This document shows positions 51,029 through 59,284 of a DNA stretch of 64,000 bases, piece after piece; position 1 is the first letter of the stretch; every line of letters starts with the position of its first letter. The translations under genes and the position numbers were made by a program. The notes under the pieces are model-generated. The model searched no databases. It saw only the letters and a program-made list of their open reading frames with translations, and had not been told where the DNA came from. Source of the DNA: Bacteroidota bacterium (GTDB lineage: Bacteria > Bacteroidota > Bacteroidia > Sphingobacteriales > Sphingobacteriaceae); the NCBI GenBank assembly GCA_026224775.1, contig JAMFRP010000013.1, positions 186,001-250,000 on the forward strand, given 5' to 3'.

Positions 51029-51586
51029 ATGTCGGTACAGGTTGTTGAGGATGCAGAGATTTTAAGCAAGTTTCAGGATGAGAAAACCCGGAATGAGGCT
51101 TTTAACCTGCTGCTGAAGAAATACCAGCAAAAAATTTACTGGCACATCCGCCGTATGGTGATAGATCATGATGATGCCGATGATATTGCACAGGATGTAT
51201 TTGTGAAGGTTTGGAAAAACCTGCCAACTTTTCGTGCTGATGCGCAATTGTATACCTGGATGTACCGCATCGCCACTAATGAATGCATTACTTTCCTGAA
51301 CAAGAAAAAAGCGAAAAATAATGTTTCTCTGGATGATGTGGACTCTACGCTTGGCGATACATTAGCGGCATCAAGTTATTTTGATGGCGATAAGGCGCAG
51401 CGTAAATTACAGGAAGCACTGCTTACCCTGCCCGATAAACAACGCCTGGTATTTAACATGAAATATTATGAGGATATGAAGTATGAGGAGATATCCGATG
51501 TTGTGGGGACAAGTGTTGGTGCATTAAAGGCATCTTTTCACCTCGCGGTAAAAAAAATAGAAACTTTCTTATTATCAAAAGATTAA
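51029..51586 (+). CDS. RNA polymerase sigma factor, ECF subfamily
   Basis: 'DADDIAQDVFVKVWKNLPTFR', 'LYTWMYRIATNECITFLNKKK', 'LLTLPDKQRLVFNMKYYEDMKYEEISDVVGTSVGALKASFHLAVKKIE'. Confidence 0.95.
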   Translation: MSVQVVEDAEILSKFQDEKTRNEAFNLLLKKYQQKIYWHIRRMVIDHDDADDIAQDVFVKVWKNLPTFRADAQLYTWMYRIATNECITFLNKKKAKNNVSLDDVDSTLGDTLAASSYFDGDKAQRKLQEALLTLPDKQRLVFNMKYYEDMKYEEISDVVGTSVGALKASFHLAVKKIETFLLSKD

Positions 51587-51637
51587 TTTAAAAAAAGTGA
51601 TTAAACCTTTTCATCAAAATTTCATCAAACACTCGAT

Positions 51638-52540
51638 ATGAAAAGCGAAAGTGGAAATAGAGAATGGCTGGATGAATTCATGTCACTTAAACTGGTTAAT
51701 CCCCTGAACCCGTTTACTGTGCCACCAGGCTATTTTGATGAATCGGAACAACAGATCATCTCGGCAGTTAAGCTGGATGAGCTAAAGTCCGGTAAGGGTT
51801 TTACTGTGCCTGAAAATTACTTTGACGAGTTAAGCAATAATATACAAAGCCGCATCAATTTAGAGGAATTAAAATCCAAAGAGGACTTTATCGTACCTCA
51901 AAATTATTTTGATGAATTAAGCAGCAATATACAAAGCCGTATTAACTTGGAGGAGTTTAGGTCGGAAGATGAATTTACCGTACCTCAAAATTACTTCGAC
52001 GAGTTAAGCAGTAACATACAAAGCAGGATAAATATTGAGGCTTACGTAAATAATGATGCCCACGGCCATGCTGTACCCGAAGACTATTTTAACGCCTTTG
52101 AGCAACAAATAAACGCGCGTATCCTGATTGAAGAAACCGTTAGCGAAGAAAGCTTTAGTGTGCCTGCCGATTATTTTGACAAGCTTAACGATGCCATATT
52201 AAACAAAACGGTTAAGCAGGATGTAGTTAAGCGCAAAGGAATAGTTAGGCGAATGTATGCTACCAATACATTCAAATACGCGGCGGCAGCTTGTTTTGCA
52301 GTGTTTGTAGGTACAGGTTTATTGTTAAGCAGATTGTCAACACCGGCAGATGACCATAACAGTTCATTTTTGCACAAGCAATTGTCTACCGTTTCAACAA
52401 GCGATATTCAAAGTTACCTGCAGGATGATGTTGACGCGAATGATACACAACATACCGTTATTGATGAAAATACGCCGGTTAATACCAACAGTTTAACCAA
52501 CGCATTACAGGGTAACGCTGATGATGATACCAACAATTAA
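51638..52540 (+). CDS. Putative anti-sigma-type membrane protein with six tandem ~29-aa VPxxYFDxL repeats
   Basis: Repeats FTVPPGYFDE.., FTVPENYFDELSNNIQSRINLEELKS, FIVPQNYFDELSSNIQSRINLEEFRS, FTVPQNYFDELSSNIQSRINIEA, HAVPEDYFNAF.., FSVPADYFDKL..; one TM 'YAAAACFAVFVGTGLLL'; directly downstream of the ECF sigma gene. Confidence 0.75.
   Translation: MKSESGNREWLDEFMSLKLVNPLNPFTVPPGYFDESEQQIISAVKLDELKSGKGFTVPENYFDELSNNIQSRINLEELKSKEDFIVPQNYFDELSSNIQSRINLEEFRSEDEFTVPQNYFDELSSNIQSRINIEAYVNNDAHGHAVPEDYFNAFEQQINARILIEETVSEESFSVPADYFDKLNDAILNKTVKQDVVKRKGIVRRMYATNTFKYAAAACFAVFVGTGLLLSRLSTPADDHNSSFLHKQLSTVSTSDIQSYLQDDVDANDTQHTVIDENTPVNTNSLTNALQGNADDDTNN
51713..52240 (+). repeat. In-frame tandem repeat array (about 87 bp unit, 6 units) inside 51638..52540
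   Basis: Unit length 29 aa for most copies; units 2-4 are highly similar in both protein and DNA sequence. Confidence 0.9.
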
Positions 52541-52542
52541 TA

Positions 52543-53034
52543 ATGACTAAATTAGCAAAGCATATATTTTTTCTTTTTTTCGTACTATGCGTTGGTAATG
52601 CGTTTGGACAAAGGGGGCCGTATAGAATAGGGCCTCCAAGACCGTCCTATTATAATAGGCCACCAAATAACCAAAACCCGGAACGACGGGTAGAGAATGT
52701 TAAAGTAAATTATTTACGCACAAGGCTAAATTTATCGCAGGAACAAGCCTCTAAGTTCTTTCCCTTGTACCAGGAATATCAGCAGGAGCTTTTTAATGTG
52801 AGAAAATTAAAAAGACAAAATAACTTAAATGCCGCTGATGGCCAGGAGCAGGTGAATAAAGAATTGATGTACGAGAACGAGATCGTTCAGATAAAAATAA
52901 AATTCAATAACGCTTTTCTTAAGGTGCTCACACCTGATAAAGTTAGCGAGCTGTATAAAAGCGAACGCGAGTTTAATGACGAGCTGGTAAGGCAATTGTC
53001 AGAGCGTAATAATCGTCCCGGTCCTCCGCAATAG
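52543..53034 (+). CDS. Secreted Spy/CnrX-like (LTxxQ-type) helical protein
   Basis: Signal peptide 'LAKHIFFLFFVLCVGNAFGQ'; 'YLRTRLNLSQEQASKFFPLYQEYQQELFNVRKLK', charged helical C-terminus. Confidence 0.65.
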   Translation: MTKLAKHIFFLFFVLCVGNAFGQRGPYRIGPPRPSYYNRPPNNQNPERRVENVKVNYLRTRLNLSQEQASKFFPLYQEYQQELFNVRKLKRQNNLNAADGQEQVNKELMYENEIVQIKIKFNNAFLKVLTPDKVSELYKSEREFNDELVRQLSERNNRPGPPQ

Positions 53035-53089
53035 GCTGCCTCCTATTTTAACGTTAATACATTGAACTAAGAATAAATAATGAACTATA

Positions 53090-53173
53090 GTCATTGCGAG
53101 CGAAGCGTGGCAATCCCCTACTTACAGAGCGGCTCTGCATAGTTTGGGATTGCCACGCTTCGCTCGCAATGAC
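53090..53173. repeat. REP-like palindrome (arm type A/A)
   Basis: 84 bp, nearly identical to 43984..44067. Confidence 0.95.
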
Positions 53174-53235
53174 GTTTTGTTTTTATATAAAAATAAGATG
53201 CAATCGTTTTTAGACAGCTTCTTAGGATTTTGGCT

Positions 53236-53243
53236 TACTTTTG
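53236..53243 (+). promoter_or_regulatory. Bacteroidota -7 promoter element (TAnnTTTG)
   Basis: TACTTTTG ending 4 bp before ATG 53248. Confidence 0.45.
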
Positions 53244-53247
53244 TGCC

Positions 53248-54435
53248 ATGCCAACGTTACGTCAACTTTTTTTAGCCAACAACGCTCAAACTACTGATTT
53301 TCCACTCCTGCTTGAATTTGAACGGGCAGAAGGTGTTTATATGTACAATAGCGAAGGGAAGGCTTATATCGACCTTATTTCGGGCATTGGCGTGAGCAAC
53401 CTGGGGCATAGCAATCCTAAAGTTATCGAGGCGATCAAACAACAAGTTGATAAATACATGCACCTGATGGTTTATGGCGAGTATGTGCAAACCCCGCAAG
53501 TCAAATTCGCTGAGAAGCTAATATCGGTATTCCCCAAAAATCTGCAATCTGTATACTTTACCAACTCAGGCACTGAGGCTGTTGAAGGCGCATTAAAACT
53601 GGCCAAACGTTTTACGGGCAGGCATCAAATCATCGCTTGTCATAATTCTTATCATGGCAGTACGCATGGCGCTTTAAGCGTTATGGGTAACGAGGAATAT
53701 AAACAGGCATATCGCCCCCTATTACCGGGCGTTAATTTCATCCGGTTTAATAATGCTGACGACCTGAGCCAGATCACCGAAGAAACTGCCTGTGTTATTA
53801 TAGAAACCGTACAGGGAGAAGCTGGAATACGTGTGCCTGATATTGCGTATATGCAAGCCCTGCGTGCTAAATGTACAGAAACAGGTACTTTATTAATATT
53901 AGACGAGATACAAGCCGCTTTTGGCCGTACAGGTAAATTATTTGGCTTTGAGCATTTCGGGATAGTACCCGATATTTTATTACTTGCCAAGGCGCTTGGC
54001 GGCGGCATGCCTGTGGGCGCTTTCGCGGCATCGCATAACATCATGTCGGCGCTAAAGGAAAATCCCATCCTGGGGCATATTACTACGTTTGGCGGGCACC
54101 CGGTGTGCTGCGCGGCAGGGTTGGCTGCGCTGGAGGTTTTGTTAGATGAAAAACTTTGCGATCAGGTTGCGGAAAAAGAAACACTTATCCGGTCGTTATT
54201 AGTTCATCCATCTATCAAACAAATTCGCGGCAAGGGACTGATGCTAGCGGCTGAACTGGAAAGCTTCGATCTGAACAAAAAAATAATTGACCGTTGTATT
54301 GAGCATGGTGTAATTGTAGACTGGTTTTTACATTGCAGCAATGCCATGCGCATAGCCCCACCATTGATCATCACGCATGACGAAATCAGGAAAGCATGTG
54401 AAGTGATATTGGAAGCAGTAGAATTCTATAGCTAA
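53248..54435 (+). CDS. Class III pyridoxal-phosphate aminotransferase (acetylornithine / aspartate aminotransferase family)
   Basis: 'GVSNLGHSNPKVIEAIKQQ', 'VYFTNSGTEAVEGALKLAKRFTGR', 'LLILDEIQAAFGRTGKLFGFEHFGIVPDILLLAKALGGGMPVGAF'. Confidence 0.93.
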   Translation: MPTLRQLFLANNAQTTDFPLLLEFERAEGVYMYNSEGKAYIDLISGIGVSNLGHSNPKVIEAIKQQVDKYMHLMVYGEYVQTPQVKFAEKLISVFPKNLQSVYFTNSGTEAVEGALKLAKRFTGRHQIIACHNSYHGSTHGALSVMGNEEYKQAYRPLLPGVNFIRFNNADDLSQITEETACVIIETVQGEAGIRVPDIAYMQALRAKCTETGTLLILDEIQAAFGRTGKLFGFEHFGIVPDILLLAKALGGGMPVGAFAASHNIMSALKENPILGHITTFGGHPVCCAAGLAALEVLLDEKLCDQVAEKETLIRSLLVHPSIKQIRGKGLMLAAELESFDLNKKIIDRCIEHGVIVDWFLHCSNAMRIAPPLIITHDEIRKACEVILEAVEFYS

Positions 54436-55112
54436 AAGTCCAGCGGCCCCAGCCTGCGCATATTTTTCAGGATCAGGTACTGACGGTGATGCACATAGCT
54501 GCTCGGGTTAGTCGGCGACCATTTTAACGGGTCTGGAAAAATAGAGGCAATTGCAGCGGCTTCGTGCTTATCTAAATCCTTAGCATCTTTGTGGTAGTAG
54601 GTTTGTGCGGCGGCTTCAACACCATACACACCATCCCCCATTTCTATCTCGTTCAGGTAAACCTCCATGATGCGTTTCTTGCTCCAGAATATTTCTTCCA
54701 GAATAGTAAAATAGGCTTCGAAGCCTTTACGGATATATGACCTGCCCGGCCACAGAAAAACATTTTTTGCTGTTTGCTGCGATATGGTACTTCCGCCTAT
54801 CAATTTATGGCTGTGGCTATTTTTATCGATGGCTTTCTCCATCGCCTTAAAATCAAACCCGAAATGATCCAGGAAACGCTGGTCTTCCGCAGCAACGGCA
54901 GCACGTTTCATGGGATCGGAAATATCATCGAAATTCACCCATTTTTTGTTTATTTTCCAGTCTTTACCATCTGATTTGCGTTCAAAACCGCGCTCAATCA
55001 TCAATAAAGTAACAGGCGGATTTATGAAACGGTATAACAACACCCACAAAATGGTGATGCCGAAGAAAAAGATCACGAAAAGTTTAAGAAAACGGAGGAT
55101 AAGTTTTAGCAT
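54432..55112 (-). CDS. mtgA: Monofunctional biosynthetic peptidoglycan transglycosylase
   Basis: GT51 motifs 'AAVAAEDQRFLDHFGFDFKAMEKAI', 'GGSTISQQTAKNVFLWPGRSYIRKGFEAYFT', 'KRIMEVYLNEIEMGDGVYGVEAAA'. Confidence 0.95.
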   Translation of the reverse strand: MLKLILRFLKLFVIFFFGITILWVLLYRFINPPVTLLMIERGFERKSDGKDWKINKKWVNFDDISDPMKRAAVAAEDQRFLDHFGFDFKAMEKAIDKNSHSHKLIGGSTISQQTAKNVFLWPGRSYIRKGFEAYFTILEEIFWSKKRIMEVYLNEIEMGDGVYGVEAAAQTYYHKDAKDLDKHEAAAIASIFPDPLKWSPTNPSSYVHHRQYLILKNMRRLGPLDF

Positions 55113-55195
55113 ATCGCCAGCAAAAATAAGAGTATTTCGTTATGCGGGATGTTTGATTTTAGAATTATTTTTTTGTGGCGATATAGAAATAGAGC

Positions 55196-55277
55196 GTCAT
55201 TGCGAGGAACGAAGCAATCTCTACGTAGGCAAGGCGGCCAATGCCCAGTTCGCGATTGCTTCGTTCCTCGCAATGAC
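55196..55277. repeat. REP-like palindrome (arm type B/B)
   Basis: gtcattgcgaggaacgaagcaatct ... gcgattgcttcgttcctcgcaatgac. Confidence 0.9.
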
Positions 55278-55300
55278 AAACTTTTAAATTTGCAAAGTTG

Positions 55301-55329
55301 GGGATTGCCACGCTATCGCTCGCAATGAC
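55301..55329. repeat. Solo REP half-site (arm type A)
   Basis: gggattgccacgctatcgctcgcaatgac with no partner arm. Confidence 0.7.
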
Positions 55330-55362
55330 GATAGTTTTATTATCTTCAAACAGTTTCTGAGG

Positions 55363-55971
55363 CTATTTATACTTCCACATTCGTGATTTACCTTCGATTA
55401 GCCAATCAATGGTAGTATCCAGTCGTTTTTGGCGAGTGGTATCAGTTTTGGCTTCAATTATCCATTCCAGGTATTCCTTTTTATGCGAATAGCTGAATTT
55501 TTCAAATGTTTCTTTGGCTTTCGGGTGCTCATTCAGTAATGCTTCAAAGTAATCAGGAACAACCAATTCTTTCTTTTCGGCAGGTGCTTTTTTAACGACC
55601 GGAGCTTTCTTTCCTGATTCATTGTTTTTCATTGCCTGTAATACAAAATGGATGATGGTTTCATCGGAGGGAAGATCGTCGATTATAATTATTCTACCGA
55701 AGCTACCTGCGGCGGCCTCCCCTATTTTTAACAATCCTTGCGGGTCGTCAAGTAATGATGCTTTCCAAAAACCAAATGCGCAATGCTGTTTAAAAGCGGC
55801 CATCTGGCAAATTGATCCTTTATATTCAAAAAAGGGCATGCCCCATTTTATGGTTTCGGTAATTAATGGCGAAGCCGAATGGACCACCTCGCGAATGTGA
55901 TTAAGTATGGGTTTTGCAAATGGCGCGGCCTTTTGGATATAGTCGTGTACATCCACATTATATTGTTCCAT
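55363..55971 (-). CDS. DUF1801 / YdeI (OmpD-associated) family protein
   Basis: 'VVHSASPLITETIKWGMPFFEYKGSICQMAAFKQHCAFGFWK', 'VPDYFEALLNEHPKAKETFEKFSYSHKKEYLEWIIEAKTDTTRQKRLDTTIDWL'. Confidence 0.88.
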   Translation of the reverse strand: MEQYNVDVHDYIQKAAPFAKPILNHIREVVHSASPLITETIKWGMPFFEYKGSICQMAAFKQHCAFGFWKASLLDDPQGLLKIGEAAAGSFGRIIIIDDLPSDETIIHFVLQAMKNNESGKKAPVVKKAPAEKKELVVPDYFEALLNEHPKAKETFEKFSYSHKKEYLEWIIEAKTDTTRQKRLDTTIDWLIEGKSRMWKYK

Positions 55972-56018
55972 AATTAAAGTTAGCGTTTTTTGAGAAAAAA
56001 AAGACGATCGAAAAGATT

Positions 56019-56097
56019 GTCATTAAGGAACGAAGTAATCACGAACTTTGCTTAGCCGCTCTGTATAGCATGCGATTGCTTCGTTCCTCGCAATGAC
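56019..56097. repeat. REP-like palindrome (degenerate B/B)
   Basis: gtcattaaggaacgaagtaatcacg ... gcgattgcttcgttcctcgcaatgac. Confidence 0.85.
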
Positions 56098-56110
56098 AGT
56101 GGGGATTAAT

Positions 56111-56920
56111 TTAGTTCACTTTGAACACAAACACTACAGTGCCTTCCTGGGTATCGGGTGCGGAATCAAGCGCGTTAATTTTGGCGTTTCTAACCGCGTT
56201 CTCGCATTTCTGGATCAGGTCATAGTCCGTCATGGTGGTACCACGGCCAGATTGGGCATAAATAACGTTGCCGTTTTTATCTACATGTATATCAATAACA
56301 ATCTTTCCAGTTCTCCGCTTTTCATCAGTAACCGTTGGGCGGGTTACAAAGCTGCGCTGTGTCAGGTTTAGGTTACCGCCATTGCCTGATCCTGTACCAT
56401 TGTAGTTATTGGTTAGCGTACTGCCTGTAGGCTTGCCCTGGTTGCCGGGAGTATTGGTAGTACCATCGCCCGAGCCTGTGCCGTTGTTAGTTTTGCCTTT
56501 GTAAAGCGCGTTTTGGTTAACCACGGGTTTGGATACTGTTTTAGTGGCCTGGGTTGCTACGGTATTACTTGGCTTTTTACTGTTTGTAGTTACCGCGGGG
56601 GCATCCTCGTTATTTTGCGTGACTATTTTTTTGTCGCTGTTATCAACCTGTGTTTTTTGCTCGGTAGGTGGCGCAGGGGTTGCTTTAGTTGGCAGTGTAT
56701 GATTGGCCTTCTCGGCTACTGAGGGTTGATCCACGCTCATATAATCGCTTCCCATACCGGCATCCGTTGTCCCATAGTTAACCAGGATGCCGCCTGTGCC
56801 TTCATCGGGCTTTGGCGGCGGAGTGAATACCATAAAATAACACATAGCCATTAGTGCAACCAGGATAATACCTGTTGCTAAAAATGCTTTGGGATAGTTA
56901 TTTTCTTCTCTGTATTCCAT
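56111..56920 (-). CDS. TonB/TolA-like energy transducer
   Basis: Single N-terminal TM, P/T/N-rich linker, C-terminal 'GKIVIDIHVDKNGNVIYAQSGRGTTMTDYDLIQKCENAVRNAKIN'. Confidence 0.8.
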   Translation of the reverse strand: MEYREENNYPKAFLATGIILVALMAMCYFMVFTPPPKPDEGTGGILVNYGTTDAGMGSDYMSVDQPSVAEKANHTLPTKATPAPPTEQKTQVDNSDKKIVTQNNEDAPAVTTNSKKPSNTVATQATKTVSKPVVNQNALYKGKTNNGTGSGDGTTNTPGNQGKPTGSTLTNNYNGTGSGNGGNLNLTQRSFVTRPTVTDEKRRTGKIVIDIHVDKNGNVIYAQSGRGTTMTDYDLIQKCENAVRNAKINALDSAPDTQEGTVVFVFKVN

Positions 56921-56930
56921 TGGTTGGTAA

Positions 56931-56994
56931 ATGGTGAGAGTGAGCGGTGAGTGGTCGCCTAACTAATTAACTACTCACCATTCACTACTCACTA
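56931..56994. repeat. Intergenic inverted repeat of degenerate 'ggtgagt' units
   Basis: atggtgagagtgagcggtgagtggt ... actactcaccattcactactcact. Confidence 0.65.
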
Positions 56995-56998
56995 ATCG

Positions 56999-57397
56999 CT
57001 ATTTCGGTTCTGTTGCCAGTACCAGTTTTATATTCATTTTTTGTGCCACATCCATTACCTGCACCGCGTTTTGTATAGCTACTGTTTTATCAACATATAA
57101 CACAATGGTTAAATCAGCATCGGGTGTTTTAAATGCTGATATTGCTGATTGCAGGTCATCAACGCTTACTTGCTTTTTGTCAACATAGTATTTCAGATCA
57201 CCTGTGATTGACACATTGATGGTCTTTTTAGATTCTGACTGGCTTGTTGACGATTTGGGCAGCGTTAGTTTAATAACGTTAGGATTGGTTATTGTTGACG
57301 CGATGAGAAAAAACAACAGCAGGAAGAACATAATATCGTTCATCGCTGAGGTTTGTACTTCGGCAGCAATCCTTTTTTTCCTGTTACTTAAATTCAT
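56999..57397 (-). CDS. exbD: ExbD/TolR biopolymer transporter
   Basis: 'NDIMFFLLLFFLIASTITNPNVIKLTLPKS'; overlaps the exbB stop (ATGA). Confidence 0.92.
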   Translation of the reverse strand: MNLSNRKKRIAAEVQTSAMNDIMFFLLLFFLIASTITNPNVIKLTLPKSSTSQSESKKTINVSITGDLKYYVDKKQVSVDDLQSAISAFKTPDADLTIVLYVDKTVAIQNAVQVMDVAQKMNIKLVLATEPK

Positions 57398-58104
57398 TTG
57401 CTTGGCTCCTCTAACAGGTCAATAAATTCAATGGCGTCAGTCTCTAATTTTAAGATTACCTTATCAACCATCATATTTAAAATGTGATAGAATATATAGG
57501 CAACCATCCCCACAAACAAACCCGCGGCGGCCGTTACCATCTTCACATACAAACCACCGGATATAACACCAATGCTCAGGTTACCTGATTGGGCGATGTC
57601 ATAAAATATTTTGATTACACCATAAATAGTACCCAAAAAGCCGAACATCGGGGCAATACCAGCAATAATACCCAGTATGCCGATATTCTTGTCGAGCTTG
57701 GCAACTTCCAGTTTGCCTATATTTTCAATAGCGCCCTCAATATCTTTTATCGGCCTGCCTATCCTCAACAAACCTTTTTGCAACATACGGCCAAGCGGCG
57801 AGTTACTGTTTCTGCAGATAGCGATGGCCGATTCTAAATTACCGGTATGTATGCTTGAGCGTACCTGCATTAACAGGTTAGCGTCGCTTTTTGAAGCTTT
57901 GCGGATGGTGAAATATCGTTCAAAAAATATAACCAAACCTAAAACTGCCAAAATACCAATAGGTATCATGATGACGCCACCCTTAACCAATAAATCGCCG
58001 AAACGAAGGGTATCACCCGTTGTGGCCCCGCCGGTTTGTGAAAGATTCTTTACTGTGTCTGCTATCTTGTGCGCGGTATCTGTTACCTGTAGTAATAAAC
58101 TCAT
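57394..58104 (-). CDS. exbB: MotA/TolQ/ExbB proton channel family protein
   Basis: 'PIGILAVLGLVIFFERYFTIRKA', 'LGIIAGIAPMFGFLGTIYGVIKIFYDIA', 'KMVTAAAGLFVGMVAYIFYHIL'. Confidence 0.93.
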   Translation of the reverse strand: MSLLLQVTDTAHKIADTVKNLSQTGGATTGDTLRFGDLLVKGGVIMIPIGILAVLGLVIFFERYFTIRKASKSDANLLMQVRSSIHTGNLESAIAICRNSNSPLGRMLQKGLLRIGRPIKDIEGAIENIGKLEVAKLDKNIGILGIIAGIAPMFGFLGTIYGVIKIFYDIAQSGNLSIGVISGGLYVKMVTAAAGLFVGMVAYIFYHILNMMVDKVILKLETDAIEFIDLLEEPSK

Positions 58105-59228
58105 TATTGTTTTGGATTGTATGGTTGTATACTCATTCTATTTGCCCCAATTTGCCCGGTTTTTACTATCGCATGCATGTGATTAACTGCATCATCAGCT
58201 GTAAAATAGGTACCTAAGGTCACTTTGAACAATTTGCCGGGGGCATTTTTAACTATTCTGGCATCAAAGCCGAGATTTTTATAAACTACGATCGTTCTGT
58301 TCGCCTCGTTTATTGTTTTAAAAGCGCCGCCTAATATTTCATACCTAACTCTGGAAAAAGTATCAATTGGCGCTGCCGTATTAACTGGAGCTGCTGTATT
58401 AACGCTCGCTGCTTTTGCTGTAGTATCAGTCGTTACCTTTTTCGTACCGCTTGCTGTTGAATCCGCTTTAATAAGCGGAGCTACTGTTTTTGTGGTATCA
58501 TGTTTTACCGGTGCTTTTAATATAATTGGTGCGGGGTGTTGCGCGCCAATTAGCCTGTCATATACAGTCGGGTTAAATTTATACAATGCAAATACACCGA
58601 TTATACCTAACAGAACAACTGCCGTTATGATTATCCATATCCAGTTATTGTTTTTCTCTTCTACCTCTTCGTCTGAATATCCTCTGCCATTAAATATAAA
58701 CTCTTCTTCCTGCGAAACCGTTGGTTCTGCGGTTTGCTCCTGTGCGGGAGATTCACCTATTGGAGCGGTTGGTTCAGGGCGTGGCATTTCTTTTTCCAGT
58801 TGTTCCCGGAATGAGGTACCGCCCAATTTGCTGATCGCTACCGGTTGATAACCGTAATATGCCGGATCAACAGGTAAAACTTCGGCGGGTTTAAAATGCA
58901 ATTTAGTATCCTCAAAATGTAACGTACCTAAATCGGCCAGGGGTACTTCCTTAACTATAGCTTCCTGTCTTAAATTATCAATAAATTTAGCGGTGAAGTA
59001 TTTTGATGATGCCAGCGAAATTCTCTTTTTTTCGGCTATATATTGCAATAGCACATCATCATCATGGTATTGCTCGTCGAATTGTATTTTACTGGTTGGC
59101 GGATAGAATTTGCCTTGCGTATTATCATAATAGCCATCAACTTTTAACTGCGCAAAGTAACCAAGGCCAGGTACATTTACCTCGCCATTTTGCATTAACA
59201 GTTCACTTAAATAATAGGCTACATCCAT
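58104..59228 (-). CDS. SPOR domain-containing protein with N-terminal HU-CCDC81-like region
   Basis: N-terminus 'DVAYYLSELLMQNGEVNVPGLGYFAQLKVDGYY'; TM 'WIWIIITAVVLLGIIGVFALY'; SPOR-like 'RVRYEILGGAFKTINEANRTIVVYKNLGFDARIVKNAPGKLFKVTLGTYFTADDAV'. Confidence 0.85.
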   Translation of the reverse strand: MDVAYYLSELLMQNGEVNVPGLGYFAQLKVDGYYDNTQGKFYPPTSKIQFDEQYHDDDVLLQYIAEKKRISLASSKYFTAKFIDNLRQEAIVKEVPLADLGTLHFEDTKLHFKPAEVLPVDPAYYGYQPVAISKLGGTSFREQLEKEMPRPEPTAPIGESPAQEQTAEPTVSQEEEFIFNGRGYSDEEVEEKNNNWIWIIITAVVLLGIIGVFALYKFNPTVYDRLIGAQHPAPIILKAPVKHDTTKTVAPLIKADSTASGTKKVTTDTTAKAASVNTAAPVNTAAPIDTFSRVRYEILGGAFKTINEANRTIVVYKNLGFDARIVKNAPGKLFKVTLGTYFTADDAVNHMHAIVKTGQIGANRMSIQPYNPKQ

Positions 59229-59284
59229 TTTGCTAAAAGTAAACTTAATTATAAAATTTACAAAGTTTGTTTAAAATGACTATC

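Noticed and set aside
51713-52240. Tandem DNA repeat interpreted as CRISPR or a VNTR-only element
   Set aside because: The repeat is in frame, encodes conserved amino acids and has no spacers; it is a protein repeat.
54432-54435. 3'-3' overlap of the aminotransferase and mtgA genes as unusual
   Set aside because: A 4-bp convergent overlap is ordinary in compact bacterial genomes.
57677-58186. 169-aa + strand ORF antisense to exbB
   Set aside because: Shadow ORF of a clear ExbB gene with no domain support.
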